Shown: piece by piece, positions 26,352 through 35,204 of the stretch
Numbering within the stretch: the stretch's first letter is position 1
Layout: every line of letters starts with the position of its first letter
Assembly: GCA_030538915.1 (NCBI GenBank)
Contig: JAUNTC010000005.1
Coordinates: forward strand, 1,110-45,290
DNA: 44,181 nt
Direction: 5' to 3'
Origin: Lachnospiraceae bacterium
GTDB taxonomy: Bacteria; Bacillota; Clostridia; Lachnospirales; Lachnospiraceae
The notes under the pieces: generated by a model
Databases searched by the model: none
Told to the model about the DNA's origin: nothing
The model's input: only the letters and a program-made list of their open reading frames with translations
Translations under genes and position numbers: made by a program

Positions 26352-27029
26352 CTATTCCACCTCAAATTTGTAGCCCATGCCCCAGATCGTCTTAATATAA
26401 TTTCCTTTGTCTCCGAGTTTACTGCGAAGCTTCTTCACATGCGTATCGATCGTTCTTGCATCTCCAAAATAATCATAATTCCACACATTATTAAGAATCT
26501 TTTCTCTCGACAGTGCAATTCCCTGATTTTCTGCAAAATAAGCAAGTAATTCAAATTCTTTGAAGCTAAGTTCGATCTCCTTGCCGTCAATACTTACCAT
26601 ATGTGCAGATTTGTCAATCTCGATCCCGCCTGCATCTACTACAGAAGCTGCATCTACTCCGTGAGTTCTTCGAAGAACTGCCTCTACACGTGCAACAAGG
26701 ATTTTCGGACTAAACGGTTTGGAAATGTATTCATCAATTCCAAGGTCAAATCCTTGCAGTTCATCTCTCTCTTCGGATCTTGCCGTGAGCATAATGATCG
26801 GGACCGCAGAGCTTTGTCTTACTTCCCTGCACACCTGCCAACCGTCCATCTTCGGCATCATAACGTCCAATATAATAAGTGCAATATCCTTCTCTTCATA
26901 GAAAACTTCCATTGCCTCCATGCCGTCGCCGGCCTCCAATACAATAAAGCCTTCCCTTTCCAGGAAATCTTTTACAAGCTTCCTCATTCTGCTCTCATCA
27001 TCTACTACAAGTATTTTAATCTTATCCAT
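26352..27029 (-). CDS. OmpR/PhoB-family response regulator
   Basis: 225 residues: a receiver domain with VVDDES, phospho-acceptor Asp55 in LIILDVMMPKMDG and the Lys in YISKPFSPK, then a winged-helix output domain with SFKEFELLAYFAENQG and IDTHVKKLRSKLG. It pairs with the kinase that follows without a gap. An AAGGAGGG site precedes the ATG. Upstream, TTCACA and GATAGT 18 bp apart could be a weak promoter, which I do not list separately. Targets are unknown. Confidence 0.94.
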   Translation of the reverse strand: MDKIKILVVDDESRMRKLVKDFLEREGFIVLEAGDGMEAMEVFYEEKDIALIILDVMMPKMDGWQVCREVRQSSAVPIIMLTARSEERDELQGFDLGIDEYISKPFSPKILVARVEAVLRRTHGVDAASVVDAGGIEIDKSAHMVSIDGKEIELSFKEFELLAYFAENQGIALSREKILNNVWNYDYFGDARTIDTHVKKLRSKLGDKGNYIKTIWGMGYKFEVE

Positions 27030-27086
27030 CCAAAAACCCTCCTTCTTTGCGCTTATACTATCAAAAAAGTATGTCTGTTCTGTGAA

Positions 27087-27326
27087 TTAATCTTCCTGTA
27101 TTCCCAAAATCTCCGCCAGCACTTCAATAATGATCTCATTCGTGCAGGATTTTGTATACCCCATCATATGAAGCGAGATCTCGTCCTGTTTCTGCGCCTC
27201 TGTAAGAGAATCGTCATGTTTTGTCTGATCAATAAGCTGAATAAGCTGAGGTGTCAGATCCTCATAAATATCCAGTGTCTTCTGTGTGACCATTTTGCGT
27301 AGCTCTTCTTTGTTCATCGGTACCAT
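27087..27326 (-). CDS. Small acidic protein of unknown function
   Basis: A 79-residue protein of mostly charged, predicted helical sequence: MVPMNKEELRKMVTQKTLD, then DLTPQLIQLIDQTKHDDSL and a C-terminal EVLAEILGIQED. There is no signal peptide, membrane segment or metal motif. I do not recognise a family. GAGGAG lies about 10 nt before the ATG at 27326; the ATG three codons later is a less likely start. It lies 24 nt behind smpB on the same strand and is probably translated from the rnr-smpB transcript. Confidence 0.65.
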   Translation of the reverse strand: MVPMNKEELRKMVTQKTLDIYEDLTPQLIQLIDQTKHDDSLTEAQKQDEISLHMMGYTKSCTNEIIIEVLAEILGIQED

Positions 27327-27350
27327 ATCAAAAATTCTCCTCTTCCTATA

Positions 27351-27818
27351 TTATACACGAAGGTTCTGCTTGAAGTCTCTCTGCGCTTCTCTCTTCTGAT
27401 CCTTCTTGGCAATGTCCTGACGCTTATCATAAAGCTTCTTACCTTTCGCCAGCCCGATCTCAACCTTTACGAGACTGCCTTTAAAATATACTTTTAAAGG
27501 AACGATTGCCATTCCTTTTTCCTTTGTCTTTCCGATCAGCTTATTGATCTCTGATTTATGCATCAGAAGTTTACGCACACGGAGTGGATCTTTATTGAAA
27601 ATATTTCCCTTTTCATATGGGCTGATATGCATACCGTAGATAAATACTTCTCCATTTTCGATTCTTATAAAAGATTCCTTAATGCTGCATTTGCCCATGC
27701 GAAGCGACTTTACTTCTGTCCCATGAAGGGCGATCCCTGTCTCAAAGCTTTCGAGAATAAAATAATCATGATATGCTTTTTTATTATTGGCGATCATCTT
27801 GCCATTCGTCTTAGCCAT
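27351..27818 (-). CDS. smpB: SsrA-binding protein SmpB
   Basis: 155 residues with the family segments [38 protein letters not shown] and KIYDKR-type C-terminus [19 protein letters not shown]. SmpB binds tmRNA and brings it to stalled ribosomes in trans-translation. It lies 3 nt after rnr, matching the widespread secG-rnr-smpB order. No tmRNA gene was recognised nearby. AAGGAG precedes the ATG. Confidence 0.96.
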   Translation of the reverse strand: MAKTNGKMIANNKKAYHDYFILESFETGIALHGTEVKSLRMGKCSIKESFIRIENGEVFIYGMHISPYEKGNIFNKDPLRVRKLLMHKSEINKLIGKTKEKGMAIVPLKVYFKGSLVKVEIGLAKGKKLYDKRQDIAKKDQKREAQRDFKQNLRV

Positions 27819-27821
27819 TGT

Positions 27822-29960
27822 TTATATTTCTCCTTCTTTTACAAATTTAAAATCAATGGTGCGAAGGAATGTATCTGTATCCAATACACAGATCTTCACT
27901 CGCTGTCCTAGTTTATATGTTTTTCCGGTATGCATTCCAATCATCTCATGTCGTTCTTCATAATATTCATAATGATCATCTGTCATATTCACAACATGGA
28001 CAAGACCTTCCACCGTATTTTCTAGCTCTACATAGACACCCCATTTTGTAATACCGGAAATCACTCCATCGAAATTCTTTCCGATATACTGTTCCATATA
28101 TTCTGCCTTCTTAAGCTTGATCGTTTCACGCTCTGCTTCCTCGGCTTTTCGCTCCATCTCACTGGACTGCTTCGTCACTTTCTCAAGTATTGCCTCATAA
28201 TGCGCACGTCTCTCCGGCGTCATACGACCTCTCAAGTTATCTTTTATGATCCTGTGGATCTGAAGATCCGGATATCTTCGGATCGGGGATGTAAAATGTG
28301 TATAGTAAGCTGCTGCCAGTCCAAAATGCCCTGCATTCTCCGGCGTATACCTCGCCTGTTTCATAGAGCGAAGCGCAAGTCTTGAGATCAATGCTTCCTC
28401 CGGCGTATCTGCCACTTTATCAAGCAGCTTCTGTATTTCTTTCGGTTTGATCGTGTTCGCACCAAGATGCATCGAATAGCCAAAATTATTGATAAATGTA
28501 GCCAAAGCCTGGATCTTCTCCTCGTCCGGTGTTTCATGCACACGGTATACAAATGGCAGCTCCTGCCAGTAATAATCTTCCGCTACTGTTTCATTTGCCA
28601 AAAGCATAAAATCTTCAATGAGCTTCGTGGCAACATTTCTCTCATAAGAACGGATCTCTACCGGTTTGCCTTTCTCGTCCAAAATAACCTTTGCCTCCGG
28701 AAAATCGAAATCAATGGCACCTCTTCGTCTTCTATGCTCACGCACAATTTTCGAAAGCTCTGCCATTCGCTCAAACATCGGAACGAATGCTTTATATTTT
28801 CCAATTTCTTCCTCATCTTTATCTGTCAGGATCTTGTTCACACTCGTGTAACTCATTCTCTGATCGATGTGCACAACACTCTCGGTGATCTCATGGTCGA
28901 TCACATTTCCTTTCGGATCCACTTTCATAATACAGCTAAGCGCCAGTCGATCCTCTCCTGCATTTAACGAGCAGATTCCGTTTGAGAGTGCCTGTGGAAG
29001 CATTGGTATCACTCGATCCGCAAGGTACACACTGGTACCGCGTTTTAAAGCTTCTCTATCTAAAGCGCTGTTCTCCTGGACATAATTAGTCACATCTGCG
29101 ATATGGACACCTAAAATGTAATTTTCGCCTTCTCTCACGAGAGATACGGCGTCATCTAAGTCCTTTGCATCCTCTCCGTCTATCGTAACCATCTGCCAGT
29201 CTCTTAAATCCTTACGGCCTTCTCGGTCTGCATCGCTTACCGGTTTAGCCACACGCTCCGCCTGACGCAATACTTTATCCGGAAATTCCGTAGGCAGATT
29301 GTAGCTTTTGGCAATAGATAAAATGTCTGTTCCAGGCTCATTGGAATATCCTAAAACTTCCACAACCTCCCCTTCCGGTTTGTGTCTGTCATCTCCATAA
29401 GATGTAAGTCTTACAACAACCTTCTGTCCGTCTTTGGCTCCTCTGTCCTTTGCCTCCGGCACAAAAATATCTTTTAATATTCTAAGATTGTCCGGCAGTA
29501 CAAAGCCATAACTTTTTCCGTTGCGCTTATGATAAAGTCCGACTACATTCTCCAAATGTCGTTCCAGTACTTTCGTGATCTTCCCTTCCTTACTTCTCCC
29601 CTGTGGAGACCGGATGATCGTAAATTCCACCTGGTCACCATCCAGTGCGCCTCCGGCATTCTCTTCGGAAATAAATGTATCCTCCGGATCATCCTCCACT
29701 GTAACAAAGCCGAAGCCTCTCTGGTTGGCACGGTAAGTACCGATCAGCTTCTTCGCCTCTCCCTTACAGTACTTTCCGCGTTTGGAAAGATAGATTTTCC
29801 CTTCTTCTTCCAGACTCACTAAGATTTTTCGAAGATCATCTTTGTCTTCTTTTGAAACCTGCAGAAGCACTGCAAGCTCTTTAAATTTCATAGGCGTATA
29901 CCAGTCATCACAGATGAGATCGTATACGACCTTTTTTCTTTTTTCTAATGTTTTGTCCAC
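27822..29960 (-). CDS. rnr: Ribonuclease R
   Basis: A 712-residue 3'-5' exoribonuclease. It has an N-terminal winged helix (about 1-65), cold-shock domains, the RNB catalytic domain with IDGEDAKDLDDAVSL (metal-binding aspartates) and LPQALSNGICSLN, and a C-terminal S1 domain starting NFDGVISGITKWGVYVEL. It degrades structured RNA and works with SmpB/tmRNA in quality control. The start codon is GTG (29960) with CAGGAGGG 11-12 nt upstream. It follows secG past an intervening terminator, so some read-through or a separate promoter is expected. Confidence 0.95.
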   Translation of the reverse strand: MDKTLEKRKKVVYDLICDDWYTPMKFKELAVLLQVSKEDKDDLRKILVSLEEEGKIYLSKRGKYCKGEAKKLIGTYRANQRGFGFVTVEDDPEDTFISEENAGGALDGDQVEFTIIRSPQGRSKEGKITKVLERHLENVVGLYHKRNGKSYGFVLPDNLRILKDIFVPEAKDRGAKDGQKVVVRLTSYGDDRHKPEGEVVEVLGYSNEPGTDILSIAKSYNLPTEFPDKVLRQAERVAKPVSDADREGRKDLRDWQMVTIDGEDAKDLDDAVSLVREGENYILGVHIADVTNYVQENSALDREALKRGTSVYLADRVIPMLPQALSNGICSLNAGEDRLALSCIMKVDPKGNVIDHEITESVVHIDQRMSYTSVNKILTDKDEEEIGKYKAFVPMFERMAELSKIVREHRRRRGAIDFDFPEAKVILDEKGKPVEIRSYERNVATKLIEDFMLLANETVAEDYYWQELPFVYRVHETPDEEKIQALATFINNFGYSMHLGANTIKPKEIQKLLDKVADTPEEALISRLALRSMKQARYTPENAGHFGLAAAYYTHFTSPIRRYPDLQIHRIIKDNLRGRMTPERRAHYEAILEKVTKQSSEMERKAEEAERETIKLKKAEYMEQYIGKNFDGVISGITKWGVYVELENTVEGLVHVVNMTDDHYEYYEERHEMIGMHTGKTYKLGQRVKICVLDTDTFLRTIDFKFVKEGEI

Positions 29961-29984
29961 GTTATATTATACCCTCCTGATATG

Positions 29985-30013
29985 AAAAAAGAACACTCCT
30001 ATACAGGAGTGCT
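29985..30013 (-). terminator. Terminator between secG and rnr
   Basis: On minus, an 8-bp GC-containing stem (GCACTCCT pairing with AGGAGTGT, loop GTAT) is followed by TCTTTTTT. It lies after secG and just before the rnr ribosome-binding site, so rnr may be expressed by partial read-through. Confidence 0.8.
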
Positions 30014-30041
30014 CTGCCCATTCATTCTCATCATCTGCATT

Positions 30042-30287
30042 CTATGCAAATACTTTTAAATTCAACACTGCTGCCAGCACAATAAAAAGAATCGCAAGGA
30101 ACTTTGTAGCCTTTACGAGTGCGCCTTCCATAGAACGTCCCTTGTTCTGTCCCCAATATGTATCTGTTGACATACCACCGATAGAACCAAGACCCTGTGT
30201 CTTTCCTTCCTGCATCAATACGATAGCAGATAAAGCGATACAATCTATTGCAAATATAATCATTAAAATCGTCTTTAAAATATCCAT
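30042..30287 (-). CDS. secG: Protein translocase subunit SecG
   Basis: An 81-residue membrane protein with two hydrophobic segments (about 4-24 and 60-79) around the conserved VLMQEGKTQGLGSIGG loop. SecG assists SecYE in protein export. AGGAGGTG lies before the ATG. A good promoter (30320-30348) and a terminator downstream make it potentially monocistronic. Confidence 0.93.
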   Translation of the reverse strand: MDILKTILMIIFAIDCIALSAIVLMQEGKTQGLGSIGGMSTDTYWGQNKGRSMEGALVKATKFLAILFIVLAAVLNLKVFA

Positions 30288-30319
30288 CCTTTCACACCTC
30301 CTGCGGATAAATCATATAT

Positions 30320-30348
30320 ATTCTATCATAGAGGCGTCGGATTCGCAA
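30320..30348 (-). promoter_or_regulatory. Promoter of secG
   Basis: On minus, TTGCGA (30343-30348), 17-bp spacer, TAGAAT (30320-30325), with extended TGA before the -10. It lies 33 nt before the secG ATG. Confidence 0.68.
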
Positions 30349-30402
30349 GCTTATTTTTACGATTTCCGATGATCTCACGGCAAACATATTTTTTCTTTTT
30401 TC

Positions 30403-31260
30403 TTAACCGCAAATACCTACTACACCGAATGCACCAGGACCTCCGTGACAAGTGATCACGCCACCGGTGCGCACCCATGTCACCTTCTTGATTCCAAGCT
30501 CTCTTGCAGCATTTTCTGCAGCTTCTTTCGTCTCCCCATCCATACCCGGAGACCAGATCAAACAGACTTCTTCTGATTTGAGTTTTTGCTCTTTAATATA
30601 TTCCGGAACAATTTTGGCTGCAATTTTTTTCATTTTTCCACGATGTTTTTTTGTAGCCTGCAAAAAACCGTCTAAAATCTCGATCTGTGGATGTAATTTC
30701 AGCAGTTCCCCAGCGATTGCGGCACCGTTGCTGACTCTTCCGCCTGCTCTTAAAAATTTCAAAGTATCCGGAATAAAGCACATCTTGATACTTTCACAGA
30801 TTTTTATTGCCTCCTCCTTCGCTTCTTTCAATGTCCACTCCGGATGGGCCTCAAGTGCTTTGGCGGTCTCGATAACTGCCATATACTGTCCGGCTGACAC
30901 CTGCTTTGTATCTACACAGGCAATATTTTCAATTTCATCTGTATCGATGGCAATCTGCGCGCTCTGGTAGGAGCAGGTCGTCACTGCAGAATAAGCAAGA
31001 TATAAAATCTCGCAATCTGGATCTTCTTCTCTTAGTTCTCTTATCGCTTTAGAAAAATCTTCCGGAGAGCTTCCGCTTGTGCGCGGCAGTTCGCCGGTTC
31101 TCTCATAATATCCATAGATTTCTTCTGCCGGGAATGTCCCGTCATCTTTTGTCTCATCTCCGAAGGATACATGCATCGGAACGAGTTTAATCCCATATTC
31201 TTTTGCTACATCTTTTGTAATGTCTGAACCTGTCTCAGCTAATATTACAATCTTTCCCAT
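30403..31260 (-). CDS. DegV-family fatty-acid-binding protein
   Basis: 285 residues with the DegV fold: IVILAETGSDITKDVAKEYGI, PRTSGSSPEDF (the lipid headgroup Ser/Thr region), YLAYSAVTTCSYQSA, LKFLRAGGRVSNGAA and a C-terminal VRTGGVITCHGGPGAFGVV. DegV/FakB proteins present fatty acids to the kinase FakA; whether this one does is not visible. The start at 31260 has GAGGA 8 nt upstream; the frame extends to 31287 without a better site. It is divergent from a tetR gene and shares a symmetric promoter region with it. Confidence 0.9.
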   Translation of the reverse strand: MGKIVILAETGSDITKDVAKEYGIKLVPMHVSFGDETKDDGTFPAEEIYGYYERTGELPRTSGSSPEDFSKAIRELREEDPDCEILYLAYSAVTTCSYQSAQIAIDTDEIENIACVDTKQVSAGQYMAVIETAKALEAHPEWTLKEAKEEAIKICESIKMCFIPDTLKFLRAGGRVSNGAAIAGELLKLHPQIEILDGFLQATKKHRGKMKKIAAKIVPEYIKEQKLKSEEVCLIWSPGMDGETKEAAENAARELGIKKVTWVRTGGVITCHGGPGAFGVVGICG

Positions 31261-31308
31261 TTTACAATTCCTCTTTCTCTTCATCACGTAGTTTTTATAA
31301 CTACATTT

Positions 31309-31340
31309 AATTGTATCTTAACCATATCTGTGATACAATT
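31309..31340. promoter_or_regulatory. Symmetric overlapping degV/tetR promoters in a palindrome
   Basis: A 9-bp perfect inverted repeat (31309-31317 with 31332-31340, 14-bp spacer). Read on plus it gives TTGTAT (31311-31316), 17 bp, TACAAT (31334-31339) for tetR. Read on minus it gives the same TTGTAT (31333-31338), 17 bp, TACAAT (31310-31315) for degV. Each arm serves as -35 on one strand and -10 on the other, and it is a natural operator for the TetR protein. Confidence 0.72.
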
Positions 31341-31375
31341 TACAAAACATGCGAATATGTAAGAAAGGAATTCTT

Positions 31376-31915
31376 ATGCAACACAAATTATTTTCCAGAA
31401 AATATACGAAACGGACCCGTTTCACCCGCCAGTGCATCGGCGAAGCCATCATCGCTCTCGTTTACAAAAAAGAATTTGACTCTATCACCGTCTCTGATAT
31501 CGTAAAGACAGCAGGTGTATCTCGTATGACTTTTTATCACTATTTTAAAGATAAGACAGAAGCTCTCGGCAATTACCTGCAGGAAGTCATTGACGGCTAT
31601 CAGGATGTCTGCCCGAAAGACATTTCACTTGTTATGCTTCGACGCGAAGCTTCGATCCGTCATGCCCTCGGCTATTTTGATCAGTATGCCTCTCTTTTTC
31701 TGACTTTGGAAAAAGCAGGCTTATATGCTCTTATGATCGAAGCAATCAACGATTATATGCGTATCTACGTCGCTCCTTATTATTCCGGCTCCATCTATGA
31801 GCTTTATTTTTATGCCGGTGCCTTGTTAAACACTTTCATAGAATGGGAAAAAGGCAAAAAGAAAGAACCTGTCGATGAGATCGTACAGATTCTTCTTTCT
31901 TTAACTTCGAATTAA
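31376..31915 (+). CDS. TetR/AcrR-family transcriptional regulator
   Basis: 179 residues. The N-terminal HTH reads FTRQCIGEAIIALVYKKEFDSITVSDIV and AGVSRMTFYHYFKDKTEALG, typical of TetR; the C-terminal domain is of the type common in short Firmicutes TetR proteins. The ATG at 31376 has AAGGA 6 nt upstream. The gene is divergent from degV and the two share the palindromic promoter at 31309-31340, so it probably represses itself and degV. Its ligand might be a fatty acid, which is only inferred from the neighbour. Confidence 0.9.
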   Translation: MQHKLFSRKYTKRTRFTRQCIGEAIIALVYKKEFDSITVSDIVKTAGVSRMTFYHYFKDKTEALGNYLQEVIDGYQDVCPKDISLVMLRREASIRHALGYFDQYASLFLTLEKAGLYALMIEAINDYMRIYVAPYYSGSIYELYFYAGALLNTFIEWEKGKKKEPVDEIVQILLSLTSN

Positions 31916-31942
31916 GGCTGCTGCCTCTTATCTTCTATTCTC

Positions 31943-33121
31943 TTAGTGATGGAAGAGACGGATACCTGTAAATGCCATTGCCATGCCATATTTGTTACAT
32001 GTATCGATAACATTGTCATCACGTACAGATCCACCTGGCTGTGCAATATATTTTACACCGCTCTTGTGTGCGCGTTCAATATTATCTCCAAACGGGAAGA
32101 ATGCATCCGAACCAAGAGCAACATCTGTCAGCTTATCTAACCATTCTCTCTTTGCTTCTCTTGTAAATACTTCCGGTTTCTCTTTGAAAATGTTCGGCCA
32201 TGCATCATCTGCAAGAACATCCATGTAATCTTCTCCGATGTAGAGATCGATTGCATTGTCTCTGTCCGCACGACGGATTCCATCAACGAATGGCAGGTTC
32301 ATAACCTGTGGAGCCTGTCTTAACCACCAGTTGTCTGCCTTCTGCCCTGCAAGACGTGTGCAGTGGATACGAGACTGCTGTCCGGCTCCGATACCGATTG
32401 CCTGACCATCTTTAACATAACATACAGAGTTAGACTGTGTATACTTTAATGTGATCATAGAGATTGCAAGGTCGATCTTTGCCTGCTCTGTGAGCTCTTT
32501 ATTCTCTGTAACGATATTGTTGAAGAAATCTTCATCAATCTTTAACTCATTTCTTCCCTGCTCGAAAGTAATTCCAAATACTTCCTTATGCTCCATCGGA
32601 TCTGGAACATAATCCGGGTCGATCTCGATCACGTTGTAATTGCCATTCTTCTTTGCTTTCAGAATTTCTAACGCTTCCGGCTCATATCCCGGTGCGATCA
32701 CACCGTCAGATACTTCTCGCTTGATGAGCTTTGCTGTGTCTACATCGCAGACATCAGAAAGAGAGATGAAATCTCCAAAAGAAGACATACGGTCTGCACC
32801 TCTTGCTCTTGCATAAGCACTTGCAAGCGGTGAAAGTTCTCCAAGATCATCTACCCAATAAATCTTAGCAAGTGTGTCGCTGAGTGTAAGTCCTACTGCG
32901 GCTCCTGCCGGTGAAACATGTTTAAAAGAAGTAGCGGCCGGAAGTCCGGTTGCCTGTTTTAATTCTTTTACAAGCTGCCATCCATTGAATGCATCAAGGA
33001 AGTTGATATATCCAGGACGACCGTTCAACACTTTGATCGGCAGATCCTGATCATTCTTCATATAGATCTTAGATGGTTTCTGATTCGGGTTACAGCCATA
33101 CTTTAACTCTAATTCTTTCAT
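31943..33121 (-). CDS. Stand-alone AICAR transformylase (phosphoribosylaminoimidazolecarboxamide formyltransferase)
   Basis: A 392-residue protein corresponding to the transformylase half of PurH, without the cyclohydrolase domain: [34 protein letters not shown], the [29 protein letters not shown] segment, and [19 protein letters not shown]. It formylates AICAR with 10-formyl-THF. The next step, IMP cyclohydrolase, is encoded 51 nt upstream as a separate PurO-like protein. Together they replace bifunctional PurH. AGGAG lies before the ATG. Confidence 0.93.
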   Translation of the reverse strand: MKELELKYGCNPNQKPSKIYMKNDQDLPIKVLNGRPGYINFLDAFNGWQLVKELKQATGLPAATSFKHVSPAGAAVGLTLSDTLAKIYWVDDLGELSPLASAYARARGADRMSSFGDFISLSDVCDVDTAKLIKREVSDGVIAPGYEPEALEILKAKKNGNYNVIEIDPDYVPDPMEHKEVFGITFEQGRNELKIDEDFFNNIVTENKELTEQAKIDLAISMITLKYTQSNSVCYVKDGQAIGIGAGQQSRIHCTRLAGQKADNWWLRQAPQVMNLPFVDGIRRADRDNAIDLYIGEDYMDVLADDAWPNIFKEKPEVFTREAKREWLDKLTDVALGSDAFFPFGDNIERAHKSGVKYIAQPGGSVRDDNVIDTCNKYGMAMAFTGIRLFHH

Positions 33122-33172
33122 TATTAATTCTCCTGACTACTTATATGTGATTTCTTTGATTCCAACATTCTA

Positions 33173-33886
33173 TTAATGATTTTTGTTGATGATTCTTGTC
33201 TCATATTCTCCTGTTGCGATATCAATATAACGAACGAATAAAGATACTTTGTTATCTTCATTCAGATTGTTCCACAGTAAATCTGTAAATGCATCGATCT
33301 CATCCGGAATAGCAATAAGCTTTGGTTCCCCTTCAAAGCTTGGCAGTGGATTCGCATCATGCTTGTATGTGTGGATGAAATGTCCTTCTCCTGCTGCCGG
33401 ATTCTCATATGCGAATGTATAACGATTACATCCGGACGGATCTCCGTTGTTGCTCTTAAGAATAGACATTGCATAGTTGTATTTTCCGTCTTCGATGTGC
33501 ATCACACCGGAAATACGTGGTGTGTAGTTCGGTCCGTCCGGCTCGAACTCACGGCTTCTCAGCGACTGTTCGAAAGTCATCTGCTTGTCCATGCCTTCGT
33601 AAATTGTATCTGTCTGATCTCCGTTTGTAACGATCGTCTTGTTGCCCAGCACACGCACCGGTGCATAAATGATCAAACTTGGATCTGTCAGTTTCGCCGG
33701 ATCAAATGCCTGTGTACGGATTCCCTGTCCATCTTCCACAAATACACGATTGCGGCTGTTCTCACTTCTTCCCATAATAAAATAAGCAGTTACAGCCTTA
33801 CTTGCGTCTGCACTTCTGCCTATAATGATTCCTCTTCCCGGATAGGAATTTTCATTCAGTTCTTTTTCAATTGCTAACATTTCCAT
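33173..33886 (-). CDS. PurO-like IMP cyclohydrolase
   Basis: The 237-residue protein resembles the PurO family first known from archaea: LNENSYPGRGIIIGRSAD, YFIMGRSENSRNRVF, TPRISGVMHI and NYAMSILKSN. It closes FAICAR to IMP, the last step of purine synthesis. The start at 33886 (MEMLAIEKEL) has AAGGAG about 10 nt upstream; another in-frame ATG is at 33880, and the open frame to 33928 overlaps the promoter. It is the first gene of a two-gene purine operon with the AICAR transformylase. Confidence 0.88.
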   Translation of the reverse strand: MEMLAIEKELNENSYPGRGIIIGRSADASKAVTAYFIMGRSENSRNRVFVEDGQGIRTQAFDPAKLTDPSLIIYAPVRVLGNKTIVTNGDQTDTIYEGMDKQMTFEQSLRSREFEPDGPNYTPRISGVMHIEDGKYNYAMSILKSNNGDPSGCNRYTFAYENPAAGEGHFIHTYKHDANPLPSFEGEPKLIAIPDEIDAFTDLLWNNLNEDNKVSLFVRYIDIATGEYETRIINKNH

Positions 33887-33930
33887 AAGAGTACGTCTCC
33901 TTCTTTTAATTGGTTTTACGCTGTGCATCT

Positions 33931-33959
33931 ATTATATAAGAAATCTTTATTGGATACAA
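33931..33959 (-). promoter_or_regulatory. Promoter of the split-purH operon
   Basis: On minus, TTGTAT (33954-33959), 17-bp spacer, TATAAT (33931-33936), 44 nt before the start at 33886. No PurR box or purine riboswitch was recognised in the short leader. Confidence 0.75.
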
Positions 33960-34057
33960 GTGGCAACAGACAATCTCTTTTCTATATCTTATATATGAAC
34001 ATTAATTTTCATTAAAAAATTGTTACAAATTCATTACATTTTCGTGCAATTTTCATC

Positions 34058-34086
34058 TTGTTTGCTAAAAAAAAAAGGAGTAAAAT
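34058..34086 (+). promoter_or_regulatory. Promoter of the acyltransferase gene
   Basis: On plus, TTGTTT (34058-34063), 17-bp A-rich spacer, TAAAAT (34081-34086), followed by a 43-nt leader with GAGGA before the ATG. The 240-bp divergent region also holds the purine promoter and otherwise AT-rich sequence without a gene. Confidence 0.5.
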
Positions 34087-34129
34087 AACTCAAGTTTGAA
34101 TTTTAGACTAAAGTTGAGGAATCATTCTT

Positions 34130-35161
34130 ATGAACACAGACACAAAAGAAAAGCAAAGAGATTATTTATTTGACAATTACAAAGTACTTTTGATCATCCT
34201 TGTTATCATTGGTCATTTTACGGAACCGTCATACCAGAACAATGACTTTTTATACACATTGAAATGGCTGATCGTATCTTTTCATATGCCTGCTTTTATT
34301 TTTATTTCCGGATATTTTTCCAAAAGAGAACTGACCTTTGCAAAATTATTTCAAAAGCTTGCTGTTCCCTATCTGGTATATGAGGTAATTTATTATTTAT
34401 TTTACGTTTTAATCCTTCACAAGGATACAAAGCTGTACCTGTTATATCCAAAATTTTCACTCTGGTACATTCTCGCTCTATTTGTATGGCGGATGGTCAC
34501 ACCCTACTTTAAGAAAATACCTCATTATATGTTGATTTCTATATTATCGGGACTTCTGATCGGATGCAGCGACATGACAGACAATTTCTTAAGTCTGCCA
34601 AGGATCCTTGTATTCTATCCGTTCTTTCTTGCCGGAATGTCTTTTTCCCGAGAGACGCTTACAATGCTTCGCTCGAGAAAATTTCAGCTTTTCTCTGCAG
34701 GAATTCTTTTCACTTTTATTACATATCTGATTATAGATGATGGTCACACAGACTATTCTCTTAAGATTTTTTATGGAAGATACAATTATGATTTCTTAGA
34801 TATGACAGACGGAGAAGGCATTTTCTGCCGCATCCTCTGCTATGCGATCGGCTTTCTGCTTACTTTTGCATTTTTAAGTCTTTTGACCGAACAGAAAAAC
34901 ATACTTTCTTATATCGGAAGCCGTACGATGCCAATCTATCTGTTCCACGGTCTAACCTATTCTTATCTGAAAGAATGTACATCCGTTCTTGACGATGTAG
35001 AAACGGTACCTGAATCGATCATACTGCTCGTCTTCTGTACCGCACTGGCTATATTATTCTCCACACTGCCGTTCAACAGATTCACAAAAATAGTTTCTAA
35101 TCTGCCTGCGGCATTCGAAGTGTCTCCTTCGAATGCCCCACAGGTTTTTATGATCCACTGA
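34130..35161 (+). CDS. Membrane acyltransferase, family 3
   Basis: A 343-residue integral membrane protein with about ten hydrophobic segments. The N-terminal DNYKVLLIILVIIGHF carries the catalytic-type His of acyltransferase family 3, followed by WLIVSFHMPAFIFISGYF and LWYILALFVWRM. Members O-acetylate cell-surface glycans or other acceptors; the substrate here is unknown. It is one of the few plus-strand genes, flanked by its own promoter and a strong terminator, so it is a single-gene unit. Confidence 0.86.
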   Translation: MNTDTKEKQRDYLFDNYKVLLIILVIIGHFTEPSYQNNDFLYTLKWLIVSFHMPAFIFISGYFSKRELTFAKLFQKLAVPYLVYEVIYYLFYVLILHKDTKLYLLYPKFSLWYILALFVWRMVTPYFKKIPHYMLISILSGLLIGCSDMTDNFLSLPRILVFYPFFLAGMSFSRETLTMLRSRKFQLFSAGILFTFITYLIIDDGHTDYSLKIFYGRYNYDFLDMTDGEGIFCRILCYAIGFLLTFAFLSLLTEQKNILSYIGSRTMPIYLFHGLTYSYLKECTSVLDDVETVPESIILLVFCTALAILFSTLPFNRFTKIVSNLPAAFEVSPSNAPQVFMIH

Positions 35162-35204
35162 TCGTCTACTCCGGGATTTCTTCTCCCGGGTGGACGATTT
35201 TTTT
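35161..35204 (+). terminator. Terminator of the acyltransferase gene, overlapping the 3' end of the DUF3841 gene
   Basis: On plus, ATCGTC pairs with GACGAT (35161-35166 / 35193-35198) and CCGGGA with TCCCGG inside, followed by seven Ts. The hairpin covers the last codons of the convergent minus-strand gene. Confidence 0.8.

Noticed and set aside
26601..27302. Plus-strand frame of 233 residues across the response regulator and the small gene
   Set aside because: It crosses two minus-strand genes with good starts, has no ribosome-binding site, and has a shadow-like composition.
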